From NCBI RefSeq assembly GCF_003075525.1, contig NZ_QDDR01000008.1, positions 1 to 64,000 of the forward strand: a stretch of 64,000 bases of DNA. The letters run 5' to 3'. Position 1 is the stretch's first letter. Every line of letters begins with the position of its first letter. The position numbers and the translations under genes are program-made. Origin of the DNA: Pararhodobacter aggregans (GTDB lineage Bacteria > Pseudomonadota > Alphaproteobacteria > Rhodobacterales > Rhodobacteraceae). Under the pieces are notes generated by a model. The model was not told the DNA's origin, ran no database searches, and was given only the letters and a program-made list of their open reading frames with translations. This document shows positions 48,291 to 58,338 of the stretch, one piece after another.

Positions 48291-49082
48291 TCAGCGGCGG
48301 GCGAGGGCCTGGCGCAGCGGCGTCGGGTCCCACCAGCAGGCGAAGCCGTCGCCGTCGGGATCGAGGTTGCCGCGGTCGCGTTCCGGCCCGCCATCCTCCA
48401 GAAACGCCTGCTGGGCGGCGTCCTGGTTGCGGTATTGCAGGCAGGCGTTTTCCCAGCGCGACCAGCGCAGCGGGTTGATGCGGCGATAGGTCTCGGTGCC
48501 CACGGTCTGGGTCTGGCTCAGGGCATAGGCCATGAGGTTCGGCCCGCCATGGTCGGACGGGGCCGGGATCGAGGCGGTGACGATCGGCGCCTGTTGCGGC
48601 GCGGCGCCCTGCGGCGTGATCCGCTGGGCCTCGCCCGCGTGATAGACCTGCTGGTCCTGCACCCCGCCGCGGGGCGCGGTGGCGCTGGCGGCGGCCACCG
48701 GGGCGGGAGCGGGTGCCGGGGCGGCGGCGGCCGGGGCGAGGGTCTGGGTGGCGATCGGGGCCTGCGGCTGCGGCGGGGGCAGCGTGCTGGCCATGGCGCT
48801 CAAGGGCGGGCGCTCGCGCTGGGGGATCGCGTCCAGCGTGGTCGGGGCGCTGGCGGGCATCGAGGCGGGCGGCACGATTGCGGCCGTGCGGCTTTCGGGC
48901 GGGACCGAATAGGGAATGGACGAGCGGGCAGAGGCGGGTGTCGTGCTGCGGTCGCGCAGGTAGCGCTGGTAGTCGCCGAAGCCGACCCCGCTGTTGGTCA
49001 TGGTCGCCAGATTGTCCGGTCCCGGGGCGCAGCCCGCCATGCCCAGAAGGGCCAGCGGTGCCGCCAGTGCCAAGATGCGCAT
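48291..49082 (-). CDS. Lipoprotein with C-terminal excalibur-like calcium motif
   Basis: The start at ATG 49082 gives a lipoprotein signal peptide, LALAAPLALLGMAGC, with Cys18 as the lipidated residue. A long Pro/Ala/Thr/Ser-rich, probably disordered stretch (residues about 50-160) follows. The C-terminus has a conserved pair of motifs, RINPLRWSRWENACLQYRN and NLDPDGDGFACWWDPTPLRQ; the second matches the excalibur calcium-binding pattern DxDxDGxxC. 263 aa. Two bases before the amidase, so the pair is probably co-transcribed. Confidence 0.82.
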   Translation of the reverse strand: MRILALAAPLALLGMAGCAPGPDNLATMTNSGVGFGDYQRYLRDRSTTPASARSSIPYSVPPESRTAAIVPPASMPASAPTTLDAIPQRERPPLSAMASTLPPPQPQAPIATQTLAPAAAAPAPAPAPVAAASATAPRGGVQDQQVYHAGEAQRITPQGAAPQQAPIVTASIPAPSDHGGPNLMAYALSQTQTVGTETYRRINPLRWSRWENACLQYRNQDAAQQAFLEDGGPERDRGNLDPDGDGFACWWDPTPLRQALARR

Positions 49083-49116
49083 GTCTGCCTCTGCTCGATT
49101 ATATTTTTCGAGCAGA

Positions 49117-50601
49117 TTACCACCATTTTTGCGGTTTGGAAACAAAACCGGCCGCGGTCTCCAGCACCTGCGCCGTGTTCAGCAGATCCGCCTCGCCCCA
49201 GGGCTTGCCGATCAGCTGCAGGCCCAGCGGCAGGCCGCGGCTGTCGAGCCCGGTCGGCACCGAGATGCCCGGCAGGCCAGCGAGGTTCACGGTCACGGTG
49301 AACACGTCGTTGAGGTACATCGCCACCGGATCCGCATCCGCCATCTCGCCCAGGCCGAAGGCCGAGGAGGGCGTGGCGGGGGTCAGGATGGCATCGACGC
49401 CGGCCGCGAAGGCCTCGTCGAAGTCGCGCTTTATGAGGGCGCGGACCCGGCGGGCGCGGTTGTAATAGGCGTCGTAGAAGCCCGCGGACAGCACATAGGT
49501 CCCGACCATGACGCGGCGCTGCACCTCGGGGCCGAAACCCTCGGCCCGGGTCTTTTCGTACATCTCGGTGATGCCGTCGCCGGGCGCCAGCTTGGCGCGG
49601 TGGCCGTAGCGGACGCCGTCATAGCGGGCGAGGTTGGACGAGGCTTCGGCCGGGGCGATGACGTAATAGGCGGGCAGCGCGTATTTGGTGTGCGGCAGCG
49701 AGATGTCGGTGATCCTGGCGCCCGCGTCCTTCAGCATGGCGGTGCCGTCGGACCAGAGTTTCTCGATCTCCTCGGGCATGCCGTCCATGCGGTATTCGCG
49801 GGGGATGCCGATGGTCTTGCCGCGGATGTCGCCGGTCAGCGCCGCCTCGAAATCCGGGACCGGGATGTCGGCCGAGGTCGAATCCTTCGGGTCATGGCCG
49901 ACCATGGCGCCCAGCATGATCGCCGCGTCGCGCACGGTCTTGGTCATCGGCCCGGCCTGATCCAGCGACGAGGCGAAGGCGACGATCCCCCAGCGCGAGC
50001 AGCGCCCGTAGGTCGGCTTGATCCCCACGGTGCCGGTGAAGGCGGCGGGCTGGCGGATCGAGCCGCCGGTATCGGTGCCGGTGGCGCCGAGGCAGAGGTC
50101 CGCCGCCACCGCCGAGGCCGAGCCACCGGACGAGCCGCCCGGGGTCAGCGGCGTTGCGTCGTTGCCGCGCCGCCAGGGGTTCACGGCATTGCCGTAGCAC
50201 GAGGATTCGTTGGACGAACCCATGGCGAATTCGTCCATGTTGAGCTTGCCCAGCATGACCGCGCCCGCGTCGCGCAACTGCGCCGAAACGGTCGATTCAT
50301 ACTCGGGGCGGAAGCCCTTGAGGATGTTGGACGCGGCCTGCGAGGGGACGCCCTCGGTGCAGAACAGGTCCTTGATGCCCACGGGGATGCCGCACATCGC
50401 CGGGGCCTCGCCCGCCTGCAGGCGCGCGTCGGCGGCCCGGGCGCGTTCGAGCGCGATCTCGGGTGTCTTGTGGACGAAGGCGTTCAGCGCGTCGGCCGCG
50501 TCGATGGCCGTGAGGCAGGCTTCGGTCAGCTCGACCGAGGTCACCTCGCGTTTCTTCAGCGCGTCGCGGGCGGCGGCGATGGTCAGGGTGTTCAGGCTCA
50601 T
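49117..50601 (-). CDS. gatA: Asp-tRNA(Asn)/Glu-tRNA(Gln) amidotransferase subunit A
   Basis: GatA is the amidase of the GatCAB transamidosome: it releases ammonia from Gln or Asn for Gln-tRNA(Gln)/Asn-tRNA(Asn) formation. The Ser-cisSer-Lys triad is visible as Lys77 (VGIKDLFC), Ser157 (PGGSSGGSA) and Ser181 ([12 protein letters not shown]). 494 aa. gatC overlaps it by 4 bp upstream; gatB is not in the window. Confidence 0.97.
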   Translation of the reverse strand: MSLNTLTIAAARDALKKREVTSVELTEACLTAIDAADALNAFVHKTPEIALERARAADARLQAGEAPAMCGIPVGIKDLFCTEGVPSQAASNILKGFRPEYESTVSAQLRDAGAVMLGKLNMDEFAMGSSNESSCYGNAVNPWRRGNDATPLTPGGSSGGSASAVAADLCLGATGTDTGGSIRQPAAFTGTVGIKPTYGRCSRWGIVAFASSLDQAGPMTKTVRDAAIMLGAMVGHDPKDSTSADIPVPDFEAALTGDIRGKTIGIPREYRMDGMPEEIEKLWSDGTAMLKDAGARITDISLPHTKYALPAYYVIAPAEASSNLARYDGVRYGHRAKLAPGDGITEMYEKTRAEGFGPEVQRRVMVGTYVLSAGFYDAYYNRARRVRALIKRDFDEAFAAGVDAILTPATPSSAFGLGEMADADPVAMYLNDVFTVTVNLAGLPGISVPTGLDSRGLPLGLQLIGKPWGEADLLNTAQVLETAAGFVSKPQKWW

Positions 50602-50888
50602 TCCACCACCTTCGGCACGGCAAAGAAGCCCTCGCGGGCATCGGGGGCATTCTTCAGGATCCGGTCCTGGATATTGCCATCGGTCACGCCATCCGGGCGA
50701 CGCTTGAGGCGCATGGGCGTGACCGAGGTCATCGGCTCGATGCCGGTGACATCGACCTCGTTCAATTGCTCCATGAAGCTCAGGATGCCCGAGAGTTGCT
50801 CGGCCAGCTGCGGCAGGTTCTCGTCGGGGACGCGGATGCGGGCGAGCTTGGCCACGCGGCGCGCGGTTTCGATGTCGATGGTGGACAT
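50598..50888 (-). CDS. gatC: Asp-tRNA(Asn)/Glu-tRNA(Gln) amidotransferase subunit C
   Basis: GatC is the small helical subunit that wraps GatA and joins it to GatB. The 96-aa product reads [60 protein letters not shown] and ends [17 protein letters not shown], all conserved. ATG 50888 is chosen over the extended frame (50942), which lies in the divergent intergenic region. Confidence 0.96.
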   Translation of the reverse strand: MSTIDIETARRVAKLARIRVPDENLPQLAEQLSGILSFMEQLNEVDVTGIEPMTSVTPMRLKRRPDGVTDGNIQDRILKNAPDAREGFFAVPKVVE

Positions 50889-51012
50889 GGCATTCTCCAC
50901 TGAGATGGCGAGCGGTTTAGCCGCAGGGGCGGATGGGTGCAAGCGCGGCGGCGCGGGTTGCCGACGGAACGGGCCGGGTCTAGCGTGGAAGGCTCAAGAT
51001 CGGGGGTAGGGT

Positions 51013-52311
51013 ATGCGGCGGCTTATGGCCTTGTTGATGGTAGTGGCGCCGATCGCGCTGGCGGCAGCGGGCGCGGCGCGGCTGGTGGCCGAGGCGCCGG
51101 GGCCGGGGCGGGTCGCTGGCGCCGAGACCGGGCTTGCGGTCCGGGTGGCGGCGGTGACGGCGGCCCCCTTCGTGCCGGTGGCGCAGGGCTGGGGCAATGT
51201 GCGCGCGGCCGACAGCTGGACAGCGATGAGCGAGGTTCGCGGCTCGGTCCTGTGGCGCGACCCGGATCTGGCCAGCGGCCGGGTGGTGCACGAGGGGGCG
51301 GCACTCCTCAGGATAGATCCGGCGGATTATCAGCTGGCCATCGCCCAGGCCGAGGCGGATCTGGCCTCGCTCACCGCAGAAGCCGCGCAGATCGCGGCCG
51401 AGGCCGAGAATACCCGCCGGGTGCTGGAGCTGGAGGAGGCGCGCCTGGCGCTGAGCGAAGCCGATGCGGCGCGGACGCGCGAGCTGGTGGCGCAGGGCAC
51501 CGCCGCCGCCGCGCGCCGGGACGAGGCCGAGCGGGCCTTGCTGGCGGCCCGGCGCACGGTGGTGGAACTGCAGAATGCCCTGGCGCTGATCCCGTCCCGG
51601 CAGGACCGCAACGCGGCGCAGGTGGCCCGGACCGAGGCCTCGCTGGCCCGGGCGCGGCGGGATCTGTCCCATACCGAGATCGCCGCGCCCTTCGATCTGC
51701 GCATCACCTCGGCCCCGGCGGAACTCTATCAGGTCGTGTCGGTGGGGCAGATGCTGGTCTCGGGCGAGGGATTGTCGCGGGCCGAGGTTCTGGCGCAGGT
51801 GCCCATCGCCGCCTTTCAGCGCATGCTCAGCGGCGTGGTGATCGACGGCAGCATCCTCGATATCGTCGATCAGGAACGCGAAGGGCTGGTGCAGGTCGCG
51901 GTCGAGCCGGTCAGCAACCCCGGCCAGATCTGGCAGGGGCGCCTCACCCGGGTGGAGCCGGCGCTGGATCCAAGGGCGCGGACCGTGCAGGCGGTGATCG
52001 AGGTCGCCGATCCCTATGACGGCGCCGATCCGCCCGAGCGCATCCCGCTGGTCGGCAACCTGCAGGTGCAGGTGACGATGACCGGCCCCGAGTTGCCCGA
52101 GGTGATCGCCATTCCGGCCGGGGCGGTGCATGGCGGCACGGTCTATCTGATGGACGCGGACGGGCGGCTGGAATTGCGTGCGGTGACGGTGGCGTTCCGG
52201 CAGGGCGACCTTGCGGTGATCGCCGAGGGGCTTTCGGCCGGGGAGCGGCTGGTGCTCGATGACATCGCGCCCGCCATCCCGGGCATGGCGCTGACGGCGG
52301 TTTCGCCGTGA
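51013..52311 (+). CDS. RND efflux periplasmic adaptor (HlyD/MFP family)
   Basis: The adaptor of a tripartite efflux pump. An N-terminal hydrophobic anchor (LMALLMVVAPIALAAAGAA) precedes the first lipoyl half. A long alpha-helical hairpin (roughly residues 108-205, rich in Ala, Glu and Arg) docks to the outer channel, and the second lipoyl half (RRDLSHTEIAAPFDLRIT) and beta-barrel/membrane-proximal domains follow. 432 aa. It overlaps the permease gene by 4 bp; no TolC-type channel is encoded nearby. Confidence 0.9.
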   Translation: MRRLMALLMVVAPIALAAAGAARLVAEAPGPGRVAGAETGLAVRVAAVTAAPFVPVAQGWGNVRAADSWTAMSEVRGSVLWRDPDLASGRVVHEGAALLRIDPADYQLAIAQAEADLASLTAEAAQIAAEAENTRRVLELEEARLALSEADAARTRELVAQGTAAAARRDEAERALLAARRTVVELQNALALIPSRQDRNAAQVARTEASLARARRDLSHTEIAAPFDLRITSAPAELYQVVSVGQMLVSGEGLSRAEVLAQVPIAAFQRMLSGVVIDGSILDIVDQEREGLVQVAVEPVSNPGQIWQGRLTRVEPALDPRARTVQAVIEVADPYDGADPPERIPLVGNLQVQVTMTGPELPEVIAIPAGAVHGGTVYLMDADGRLELRAVTVAFRQGDLAVIAEGLSAGERLVLDDIAPAIPGMALTAVSP

Positions 52312-55300
52312 TCCGCTGGTTCGCGGGCCATCCGACGGCGGCCAATCTGCTGCTGATCCTGTTCCTCGCGGTGGGCGCGCTGTCGCTGCCCACGCTGGTG
52401 CGCGAGACCTTCCCGGATTTCCGCGATACCGAGGTCGAGATCGCCGTGACCTATCGTGGCGCCACCGCCGCCGAGGTCGAGGAGGCGATCTGCCGTCCGC
52501 TCTGGGATGCGGTGCAGGGGGTGGAGGCGCTGAAAGAGCTGCGCTGCACGGCGCAGGACAACCGCGCCCGCGCCGTCGCCACCATGGCCGAGGGAGGCGA
52601 CGCCATCCGCTTCGTCAACGCGCTCAGGACCGAGGTGGGCGCGCTGGATACGCTGCCGTCCCGGGCCGAGGCGCCCTTGGTGCGCGAATTGCACCGCACC
52701 GATGTGGTGGCCTCGGTCGCCGTGTCGGGGGCGCTGCCGCTGCGCGACCTCGACCTCTATGCCGAGGGGCTGGCCGACCGGCTGGCGGCGCTGCCCGAGA
52801 TCGCGCTGGTCAACCGTTCGGGCCTTGGCACCCGGCAGTTCCGGATCGAGGCTGACCGCGCGGTGCTGGCCCAGCACGGGCTGACGCCGGCGGGGTTGGC
52901 CAATGTGCTGGGGTCGCAGAGCCTCGACCAGCCCGCGGGCACGCTGGAGACCCCGGGCGGCGACCTGCGGCTCAGGCTGACCGAGGAGCGGCGCAGCATC
53001 GAGGAACTGGAAGCGCTGCCCGTGCTGGTCGAGGATAACGGCGCCCGGCTGGTGCTGGGGGATGTGGCGCGGGTGAGCGAGATCCACGCGCCCTTCGAGG
53101 ATCGCGCCTATGTCGACGGCGTGCCCGCGATCCTGCTGGAGATCCACAAGCCCCGGGGCACCGACGCGCTGCGCGCGCTGGAGGCCCTGCGCGGGCAGAT
53201 CGGCGCCGAGACGGCGCAGCTGCCGCCCACGCTGCGGGTCGAGGTGGTGCAGGACACGACCTCGATCGTGCGCGACCGTCTGGCCATGCTGATCCGCAAC
53301 GGCGCGGCGGGGCTGGTGCTGGTGGTCATCGTCATGAGCCTGTTCTTCCGCCCGGGCCTTGCGCTTTGGGCCGCGATGGGGTTGCCGGTGGCGATGGCGG
53401 GCGCGCTGGCGATGATGGCGCTGATGGGGCTGACGCTGAACATGATAACGCTGGTGGCGCTGCTCATGGCCATCGGCATCGTCATGGACGATTCCATCGT
53501 GCTGTCGGATTCCATCGCCGTGGAATCGGCGCGGGGCGACGGTCTGGCGGGGGTGGTGCGCGGCGTCATGGCGGTGGCGCCGGGGGTCATGGCCTCGTTC
53601 CTGACCACCATCGCGGTGTTCGGGCCGTTGTCTTTCCTGGCCGGGCAATTGGGCAAGGTCTTGCAGGTCCTGCCGGTGGTGCTGATCGCGGCGCTGGCGG
53701 CCAGCCTGATCGAGGCCTTTCTGATCCTTCCCCACCACCTGCGCCACGAGGGCGACCGCGCGGGCAAGCCCGCGGGGCGGTTCCGCCGGGGCTTCGACCG
53801 CGGTTTCGACCATCTGCGCGAGGGGATGGGCCGTCTGGCCGATCTGGCGATCCGGGGGCGGTATCTGACCGTCGGTCTGGCGATTGCCGGGCTGATCCTG
53901 ACACTGGGTGCGGTCGGCTCGGGTCTGGTCAAGCGCGAGGCGCTGCCCGACATCGACGGCGATGTGCTGGAGGCGCGGATCCTGATGCCGCAGGGCACGC
54001 CGCTGGCCCGCACCGCCGAGGCCGTCGCGCAGGTCGAGGCGGCGCTGGCCCGGGTCAGTGACAGGCTCTCGCCCGACCAGCCCGGGGGTCAGCCGCTGGT
54101 GGTGCGGCGGATCACCCGGATGAACCGCAACGTCTCGGCCGGCGAGGCCGGGGCGCATGTGGCGACGGTGGGCGCCGATCTGCTCAGCGCCGAGATCCGC
54201 GCCACCCCCCTCGACACCATTGCCGAGGCCTGGCGGGCCGAGATCGGACCCTTGCCCGGCGCCTCGTCCCTGATTATCGCCGAACCGGGGATCGGTCCGC
54301 AGGGCGTGGCCATCGAGATCCGGCTCACCCATCCCGACCTTGACATGTTGCACAGCCAAGCCGCCCGGGTGCTGGCCGAACTGCAAGGCTACGCGGGCAT
54401 CCGCAACGCCATGATCGACCTCAGGCCCGGCAAGCCCGAACTGAGGCTCACCCTGACCGAGGGCGCCCCGGCGCTGGGCCTGACCGCGGCCGAGGTGGCG
54501 AACCAGTTGCGCGCAGCCTTCCTGGGCGCCCCGCTGGAAGACGTGCGCCGCGGCACCATCGCCCATGAGGTCGAGCTGATCCTCACCGAAACCGACCGCG
54601 ATGCGCTGGCCGATCTGGAGGATTTCCGCTTCCTGCTGGCCGATGGCCGCAGCGTCCCGTTCGAGACCGTGGTCCGGGTCGAGGAGGCGCGCGGCTGGGG
54701 CACGATCACCCAGGTCGACGGCCTGCGCGGGGTCACGGTTCAGGCCGATGTCGACCAGCGGCTCGGCAATGCCGATGCCATCACCGCCGCGCTGCGTGCG
54801 ACCCTGCTGCCGCAGATCGAGGCCGAGGTGCCGGGCCTCGGGGTCCATGTCGAGGGGCAGGCCGCGAATCTGGCCGAGACGTCGGGCTCCATCGTGCGGG
54901 GCTTCGTCATCGGGCTCATGGGCATCTATCTGGTGCTGTCCTTCCAGTTCCGCAGCTATGCCGAGCCGGTGATCGTCATGCTGACCATTCCGCTGGCCTT
55001 TCTGGGTGTGGTCTGGGGGCATTGGGCGACGGGCTATGACATTTCCATGCCGTCGATGATGGGCGCGGCCTCGCTGGCGGGGATCGTGGTGAACAACGCC
55101 ATCCTGCTGGTCGAGGTCACCAAGGCGCGGGTGGCCGACGGGCTGACGCTGGCGGCAGGCGCGGGGGCGGCGGTCCGGGCCAGGTTCCGGCCCATCGTCA
55201 TCACCGTCGGCACCACCATCATCGGCATGGTGCCGCTCTTGGCCGAAACCTCGCTTCAGGCGCAGGTGTTGAAGCCCTTGGTGGTGAGCGTGGTCTTCGG

Positions 55301-55436
55301 CATGCTGGCCTCGACGCTGCTGGTGCTGGTGGTGCTGCCCGCGCTTTACGCGATCCTTGACGATCTGGGGCTGGCGCGGGCCCGCCCCAGGGCCGGCGAG
55401 GATCCACAACTTATACGGGAATCGCCTCAATCCTGA
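52308..55436 (+). CDS. RND-family efflux permease (AcrB-like)
   Basis: The 1042-aa inner-membrane pump has two repeated six-helix halves, each with a large periplasmic loop after its first helix. The proton-relay Asp pair is in TM4 (LMAIGIVMDDSIVLSDSIAV, two adjacent Asp). Its relay with Lys/Thr in the second half is plausible from GIYLVLSFQFRSYAEPVIVM and GIVVNNAILLVEVTKAR. GTG start at 52308 overlaps the adaptor. Exported substrates cannot be read from sequence. Confidence 0.93.
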   Translation: MIRWFAGHPTAANLLLILFLAVGALSLPTLVRETFPDFRDTEVEIAVTYRGATAAEVEEAICRPLWDAVQGVEALKELRCTAQDNRARAVATMAEGGDAIRFVNALRTEVGALDTLPSRAEAPLVRELHRTDVVASVAVSGALPLRDLDLYAEGLADRLAALPEIALVNRSGLGTRQFRIEADRAVLAQHGLTPAGLANVLGSQSLDQPAGTLETPGGDLRLRLTEERRSIEELEALPVLVEDNGARLVLGDVARVSEIHAPFEDRAYVDGVPAILLEIHKPRGTDALRALEALRGQIGAETAQLPPTLRVEVVQDTTSIVRDRLAMLIRNGAAGLVLVVIVMSLFFRPGLALWAAMGLPVAMAGALAMMALMGLTLNMITLVALLMAIGIVMDDSIVLSDSIAVESARGDGLAGVVRGVMAVAPGVMASFLTTIAVFGPLSFLAGQLGKVLQVLPVVLIAALAASLIEAFLILPHHLRHEGDRAGKPAGRFRRGFDRGFDHLREGMGRLADLAIRGRYLTVGLAIAGLILTLGAVGSGLVKREALPDIDGDVLEARILMPQGTPLARTAEAVAQVEAALARVSDRLSPDQPGGQPLVVRRITRMNRNVSAGEAGAHVATVGADLLSAEIRATPLDTIAEAWRAEIGPLPGASSLIIAEPGIGPQGVAIEIRLTHPDLDMLHSQAARVLAELQGYAGIRNAMIDLRPGKPELRLTLTEGAPALGLTAAEVANQLRAAFLGAPLEDVRRGTIAHEVELILTETDRDALADLEDFRFLLADGRSVPFETVVRVEEARGWGTITQVDGLRGVTVQADVDQRLGNADAITAALRATLLPQIEAEVPGLGVHVEGQAANLAETSGSIVRGFVIGLMGIYLVLSFQFRSYAEPVIVMLTIPLAFLGVVWGHWATGYDISMPSMMGAASLAGIVVNNAILLVEVTKARVADGLTLAAGAGAAVRARFRPIVITVGTTIIGMVPLLAETSLQAQVLKPLVVSVVFGMLASTLLVLVVLPALYAILDDLGLARARPRAGEDPQLIRESPQS

Positions 55437-55488
55437 CACGGAGGCCAGCTAGAAGGGCGCAACCGCTTTCCGGCTTTGGAGCCTTGCC

Positions 55489-55977
55489 ATGCTGCGTCTT
55501 GCCCTGTTCCTCGCCCTTGTCGCTGCGACCCTGACACCGGGATCCCCGGCCCAAGCCTTCAACGGCAGGTTTCAGGGCGGCGGCACGATCAATTTCTTTT
55601 CCGAAGAATGCGTGAACGCGGGCTGGATCGAGAATTCGGCCGCCTTCATGGTCCGCTTCGAGCCCGCCAATATCGGCTACAACCCCGACCGCAGCCTGCT
55701 GGCCTTCTTCGCCATGGACCGGGCCTTTGCCGTGCAGATCGACGGCAATTTCACCACCGCCTTCCAGCCGGTCGAGCTGTACCAGATCCTCGACGACGCC
55801 TATTTCTCCTCGGCGCGGGAGCGGCGGCCGACGCAGGTGCGCTTCCGCTCGATGTATCCGGCCCTGATCGGGGCCGAGACGGCCGAAACGGTGCGCATCT
55901 GGGGCGATATCCGCAATTTCGCCGGCACCCCGGGGTGCCGGGTCTCGTTCGAGCTGTTGCTGCAACAGCAGAATTGA
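55489..55977 (+). CDS. Secreted hypothetical protein (162 aa)
   Basis: A signal peptide with cleavage probably after SPAQA (residue 23) precedes a small domain with two Cys (in EECVNAGW and TPGCRVSFELLL) that can form one disulfide. No known domain is recognised. It follows the RND permease by 52 bp on the same strand and converges with the DUF6768 gene; possibly it is co-transcribed with the pump. Confidence 0.75.
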   Translation: MLRLALFLALVAATLTPGSPAQAFNGRFQGGGTINFFSEECVNAGWIENSAAFMVRFEPANIGYNPDRSLLAFFAMDRAFAVQIDGNFTTAFQPVELYQILDDAYFSSARERRPTQVRFRSMYPALIGAETAETVRIWGDIRNFAGTPGCRVSFELLLQQQN

Positions 55978-55984
55978 CGCGGGC

Positions 55985-56332
55985 CTACCGCCCCCCGGCC
56001 AGCCGCAATTCCAGCCGCCGGATCGCCAGCAGCACGCGGTTGGCCTGCATCACCGGCATCAGCGCCATCTTGAGCTGGGTGGCGACGATGGCCAGCGTTG
56101 CGGCGCTGATCCCCCATTTGGTGGCCGCCAGCGCCTCGGTCGCGGTGTAGAAATGCCAGCCCGCCCAGACAGCGGCGAGGAACAGCACGATCTGCACCGC
56201 CATCACCACCCAGTTGGTCCAGCTGCTGCGGCCGTGGAAGATGCTGAGGGCCAACGGGAAATAGCCGGGGTCGGGCATTGCCTTGTCATCCTCGGCCAGG
56301 GCCTCGGCGATCAGGCGGTCAAGATTGTCCAT
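55985..56332 (-). CDS. DUF6768-like two-helix membrane protein, likely sigma-factor partner
   Basis: The 115-aa protein begins [19 protein letters not shown] and has two hydrophobic helices (WTNWVVMAVQIVLFLAAVWAG and ATKWGISAATLAIVATQLKM). It ends NRVLLAIRRLELRLAGGR. This fits DUF6768 as I remember it, a family found beside ECF sigma factors. It starts within the last 14 bp of the sigma gene, so translation is coupled. Anti-sigma function is inference: it has no zinc-finger motif. Confidence 0.75.
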   Translation of the reverse strand: MDNLDRLIAEALAEDDKAMPDPGYFPLALSIFHGRSSWTNWVVMAVQIVLFLAAVWAGWHFYTATEALAATKWGISAATLAIVATQLKMALMPVMQANRVLLAIRRLELRLAGGR

Positions 56333-56879
56333 CGGTTTCTCCTTCCAGATGCGCCCTGAGCCGGGCACGGGCATGCATGAGCCGGGTCTTGACGGTGCCC
56401 GGCGGGATATCGAGGGCATGGGCCACCTCGGCCACCGACAGCCCCTCGAGGTAGAACAGCGCCAGCGCCGCGCGCTGCGGCGGGGGCAGGGCGGCGATGG
56501 CCGCCTGAAGATCGGGGGCGCTGGGCGCGGTGTCGGGGGCGGCGACATGGTCGGGCTGGCTGTCGCCGAAGCCCTTGTCGGCCACCCGCCGCCGCTGCCT
56601 GCGCCCGAGATCGCGCGCCGCGGCCCGGGTGACGATGCGGAGCGCGAAGGCCAGGAACGCGGTTTCGTCCCTGAGGCCGGGCAGGGCGCGGGCGATGGCG
56701 ATCCAGCTTTCCTGCACCACGTCGCGCGCCGTCTCCGTGTCATCCGTCAGGCGCCTTGCATGAGCCAGGAGCCGCGGCGAGCACAGCTGCACCAGCGCCG
56801 CGAGATCCCTCTCGCGTCCCAGCCGGGCGCCCGCGGCGTGATAGGCAATGAGCGCCCTGAGTTTCGCTGTCTCGGCCAT
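56319..56879 (-). CDS. ECF-type RNA polymerase sigma factor
   Basis: Region 2 is visible ([20 protein letters not shown] with [15 protein letters not shown]) and region 4 as [20 protein letters not shown] with [22 protein letters not shown]. Regions 1 and 3 are absent, as in ECF factors. ATG 56879 gives 186 aa. An in-frame ATG at 56933 would add 18 basic residues ([11 protein letters not shown]), not excluded. The DUF6768-like gene overlaps its end. Confidence 0.9.
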   Translation of the reverse strand: MAETAKLRALIAYHAAGARLGRERDLAALVQLCSPRLLAHARRLTDDTETARDVVQESWIAIARALPGLRDETAFLAFALRIVTRAAARDLGRRQRRRVADKGFGDSQPDHVAAPDTAPSAPDLQAAIAALPPPQRAALALFYLEGLSVAEVAHALDIPPGTVKTRLMHARARLRAHLEGETDGQS

Positions 56880-57012
56880 GACCTTGTCCTTGCCCTTTGC
56901 CTCAAGGTGCCGATCCGGGGGCCTTCGGTTCATCGCGGCGGTGAAATCAACACCGTCTTTTCCCGCGTCCCGCTTTGGTGCATACCTGCGCCAAACCGAA
57001 TTCGAGGACATC

Positions 57013-58305
57013 ATGCACGACATCCGCGCCATCCGCGAGAATCCCGCCGCTTTCGACGCCGCCCTGGCCCGCCGGGGTCTGGCGCCGCAATCGGCCGCTT
57101 TGCTGGCGCTGGACGAGGGGCGCCGGGCCAAGATCCTCGCCGCCGAGACGGCGCAGGCCGAGCAGAACCGCGCCTCCAAGGAAGTCGGCGCCGCCAAGGG
57201 CCGGGGCGATGACGCCGAGTTCGAGCGCCTGCGCGCGCTGGTGGCCGAGAAGAAGGCCGAGATCGCCGCGCTGACCGCCGAGGCCGCGGCCGAGGATGCG
57301 GCCCTGACCGCAGCCTTGGAGGTGATCCCGAACCTGCCGCTGGCCGAGGTTCCGGATGGCGCTGACGAGAACGACAACGTGGAGATCCGCCGTTGGGGCG
57401 AGCCCCGGGCGCTCGATTTCACCCCGGTCGAGCATTTCGACATTCCGGCGGTGAAGCCCGGTCTCGATCTGGGGTTGGCCGCGAAACTCTCGGGCAGCCG
57501 CTTCATGGTGCTGAAGGGCGCCGTGGCCCGCGTCCACCGGGCGCTGGCGCAATTCATGATCGACACGCACACGACCGAGCACGGGCTGGAAGAATGCTGG
57601 ACCCCGGTGCTGGTCAAGCCCGAGGCGATGTATGGCACCGGCAACCTGCCGAAATTCGCCGAGGACAGCTACGAGACGACGAACGGCTGGTGGCTGATCC
57701 CGACCTCGGAAGTCACCATGACGAACTTCGCCGCCGGTGAGATTCTGGACGGCGCCAGCCTGCCGGTGCGGATGACGGCGCATACGCATTGCTTCCGGTC
57801 CGAGGCAGGCTCGGCCGGCAAGGACACGACCGGCATCCTGCGCCAGCACCAGTTCGAGAAGGTCGAGATGGTGACCCTCTGTCACCCCGACGAGGCGCTG
57901 GCCGAGCACGAACGGATGACGGCCTGCGCTCAGGCGATCCTGGAAAAGCTGGAGCTGCCCTACCGCACGGTGGTGCTCTGCACCGGCGACATGGGCTTCG
58001 GGTCGCAGAAGACGCATGACATCGAGGTCTGGCTGCCGGGGCAGGGGAAATACCGCGAGATTTCCTCCTGTTCCACCTGCGGCACCTTCCAGACCCGCCG
58101 CATGAACGGCCGTTTCCGGCCCGAGGGTGGCGGCAAGCCCGAGTATCTGGCCTCGCTCAACGGGTCCGGTCTGGCGGTGGGGCGCTGCCTGATCGCGGTG
58201 CTGGAGAACGGGCAGCAGGCGGACGGGTCGGTGACGCTGCCCGCGGCGCTGCATCCCTGGCTTGGCGGCAAGACCCGGATTTCGGCCGAGGGCGCGCTGG
58301 TCTGA
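57013..58305 (+). CDS. serS: Seryl-tRNA synthetase
   Basis: A class II synthetase that charges tRNA-Ser and tRNA-Sec. The N-terminal coiled-coil arm is about residues 30-105. Catalytic motif 2 is [23 protein letters not shown] and motif 3 is [23 protein letters not shown] 57013 ([11 protein letters not shown]) matches the family start and gives 430 aa. It is divergent from the sigma gene and followed by the REPIN-like cluster. Confidence 0.97.
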   Translation: MHDIRAIRENPAAFDAALARRGLAPQSAALLALDEGRRAKILAAETAQAEQNRASKEVGAAKGRGDDAEFERLRALVAEKKAEIAALTAEAAAEDAALTAALEVIPNLPLAEVPDGADENDNVEIRRWGEPRALDFTPVEHFDIPAVKPGLDLGLAAKLSGSRFMVLKGAVARVHRALAQFMIDTHTTEHGLEECWTPVLVKPEAMYGTGNLPKFAEDSYETTNGWWLIPTSEVTMTNFAAGEILDGASLPVRMTAHTHCFRSEAGSAGKDTTGILRQHQFEKVEMVTLCHPDEALAEHERMTACAQAILEKLELPYRTVVLCTGDMGFGSQKTHDIEVWLPGQGKYREISSCSTCGTFQTRRMNGRFRPEGGGKPEYLASLNGSGLAVGRCLIAVLENGQQADGSVTLPAALHPWLGGKTRISAEGALV

Positions 58306-58338
58306 GGCTGCCGCAGGGAGCCCAGGCGTGGTTCGGAT

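Noticed and set aside
52143-55439. A 1098-codon minus-strand open frame opposite the RND permease
   Set aside because: Rich in His, Arg, Gln and Pro with no domain, and completely covered by the permease coding strand: a codon-bias shadow.
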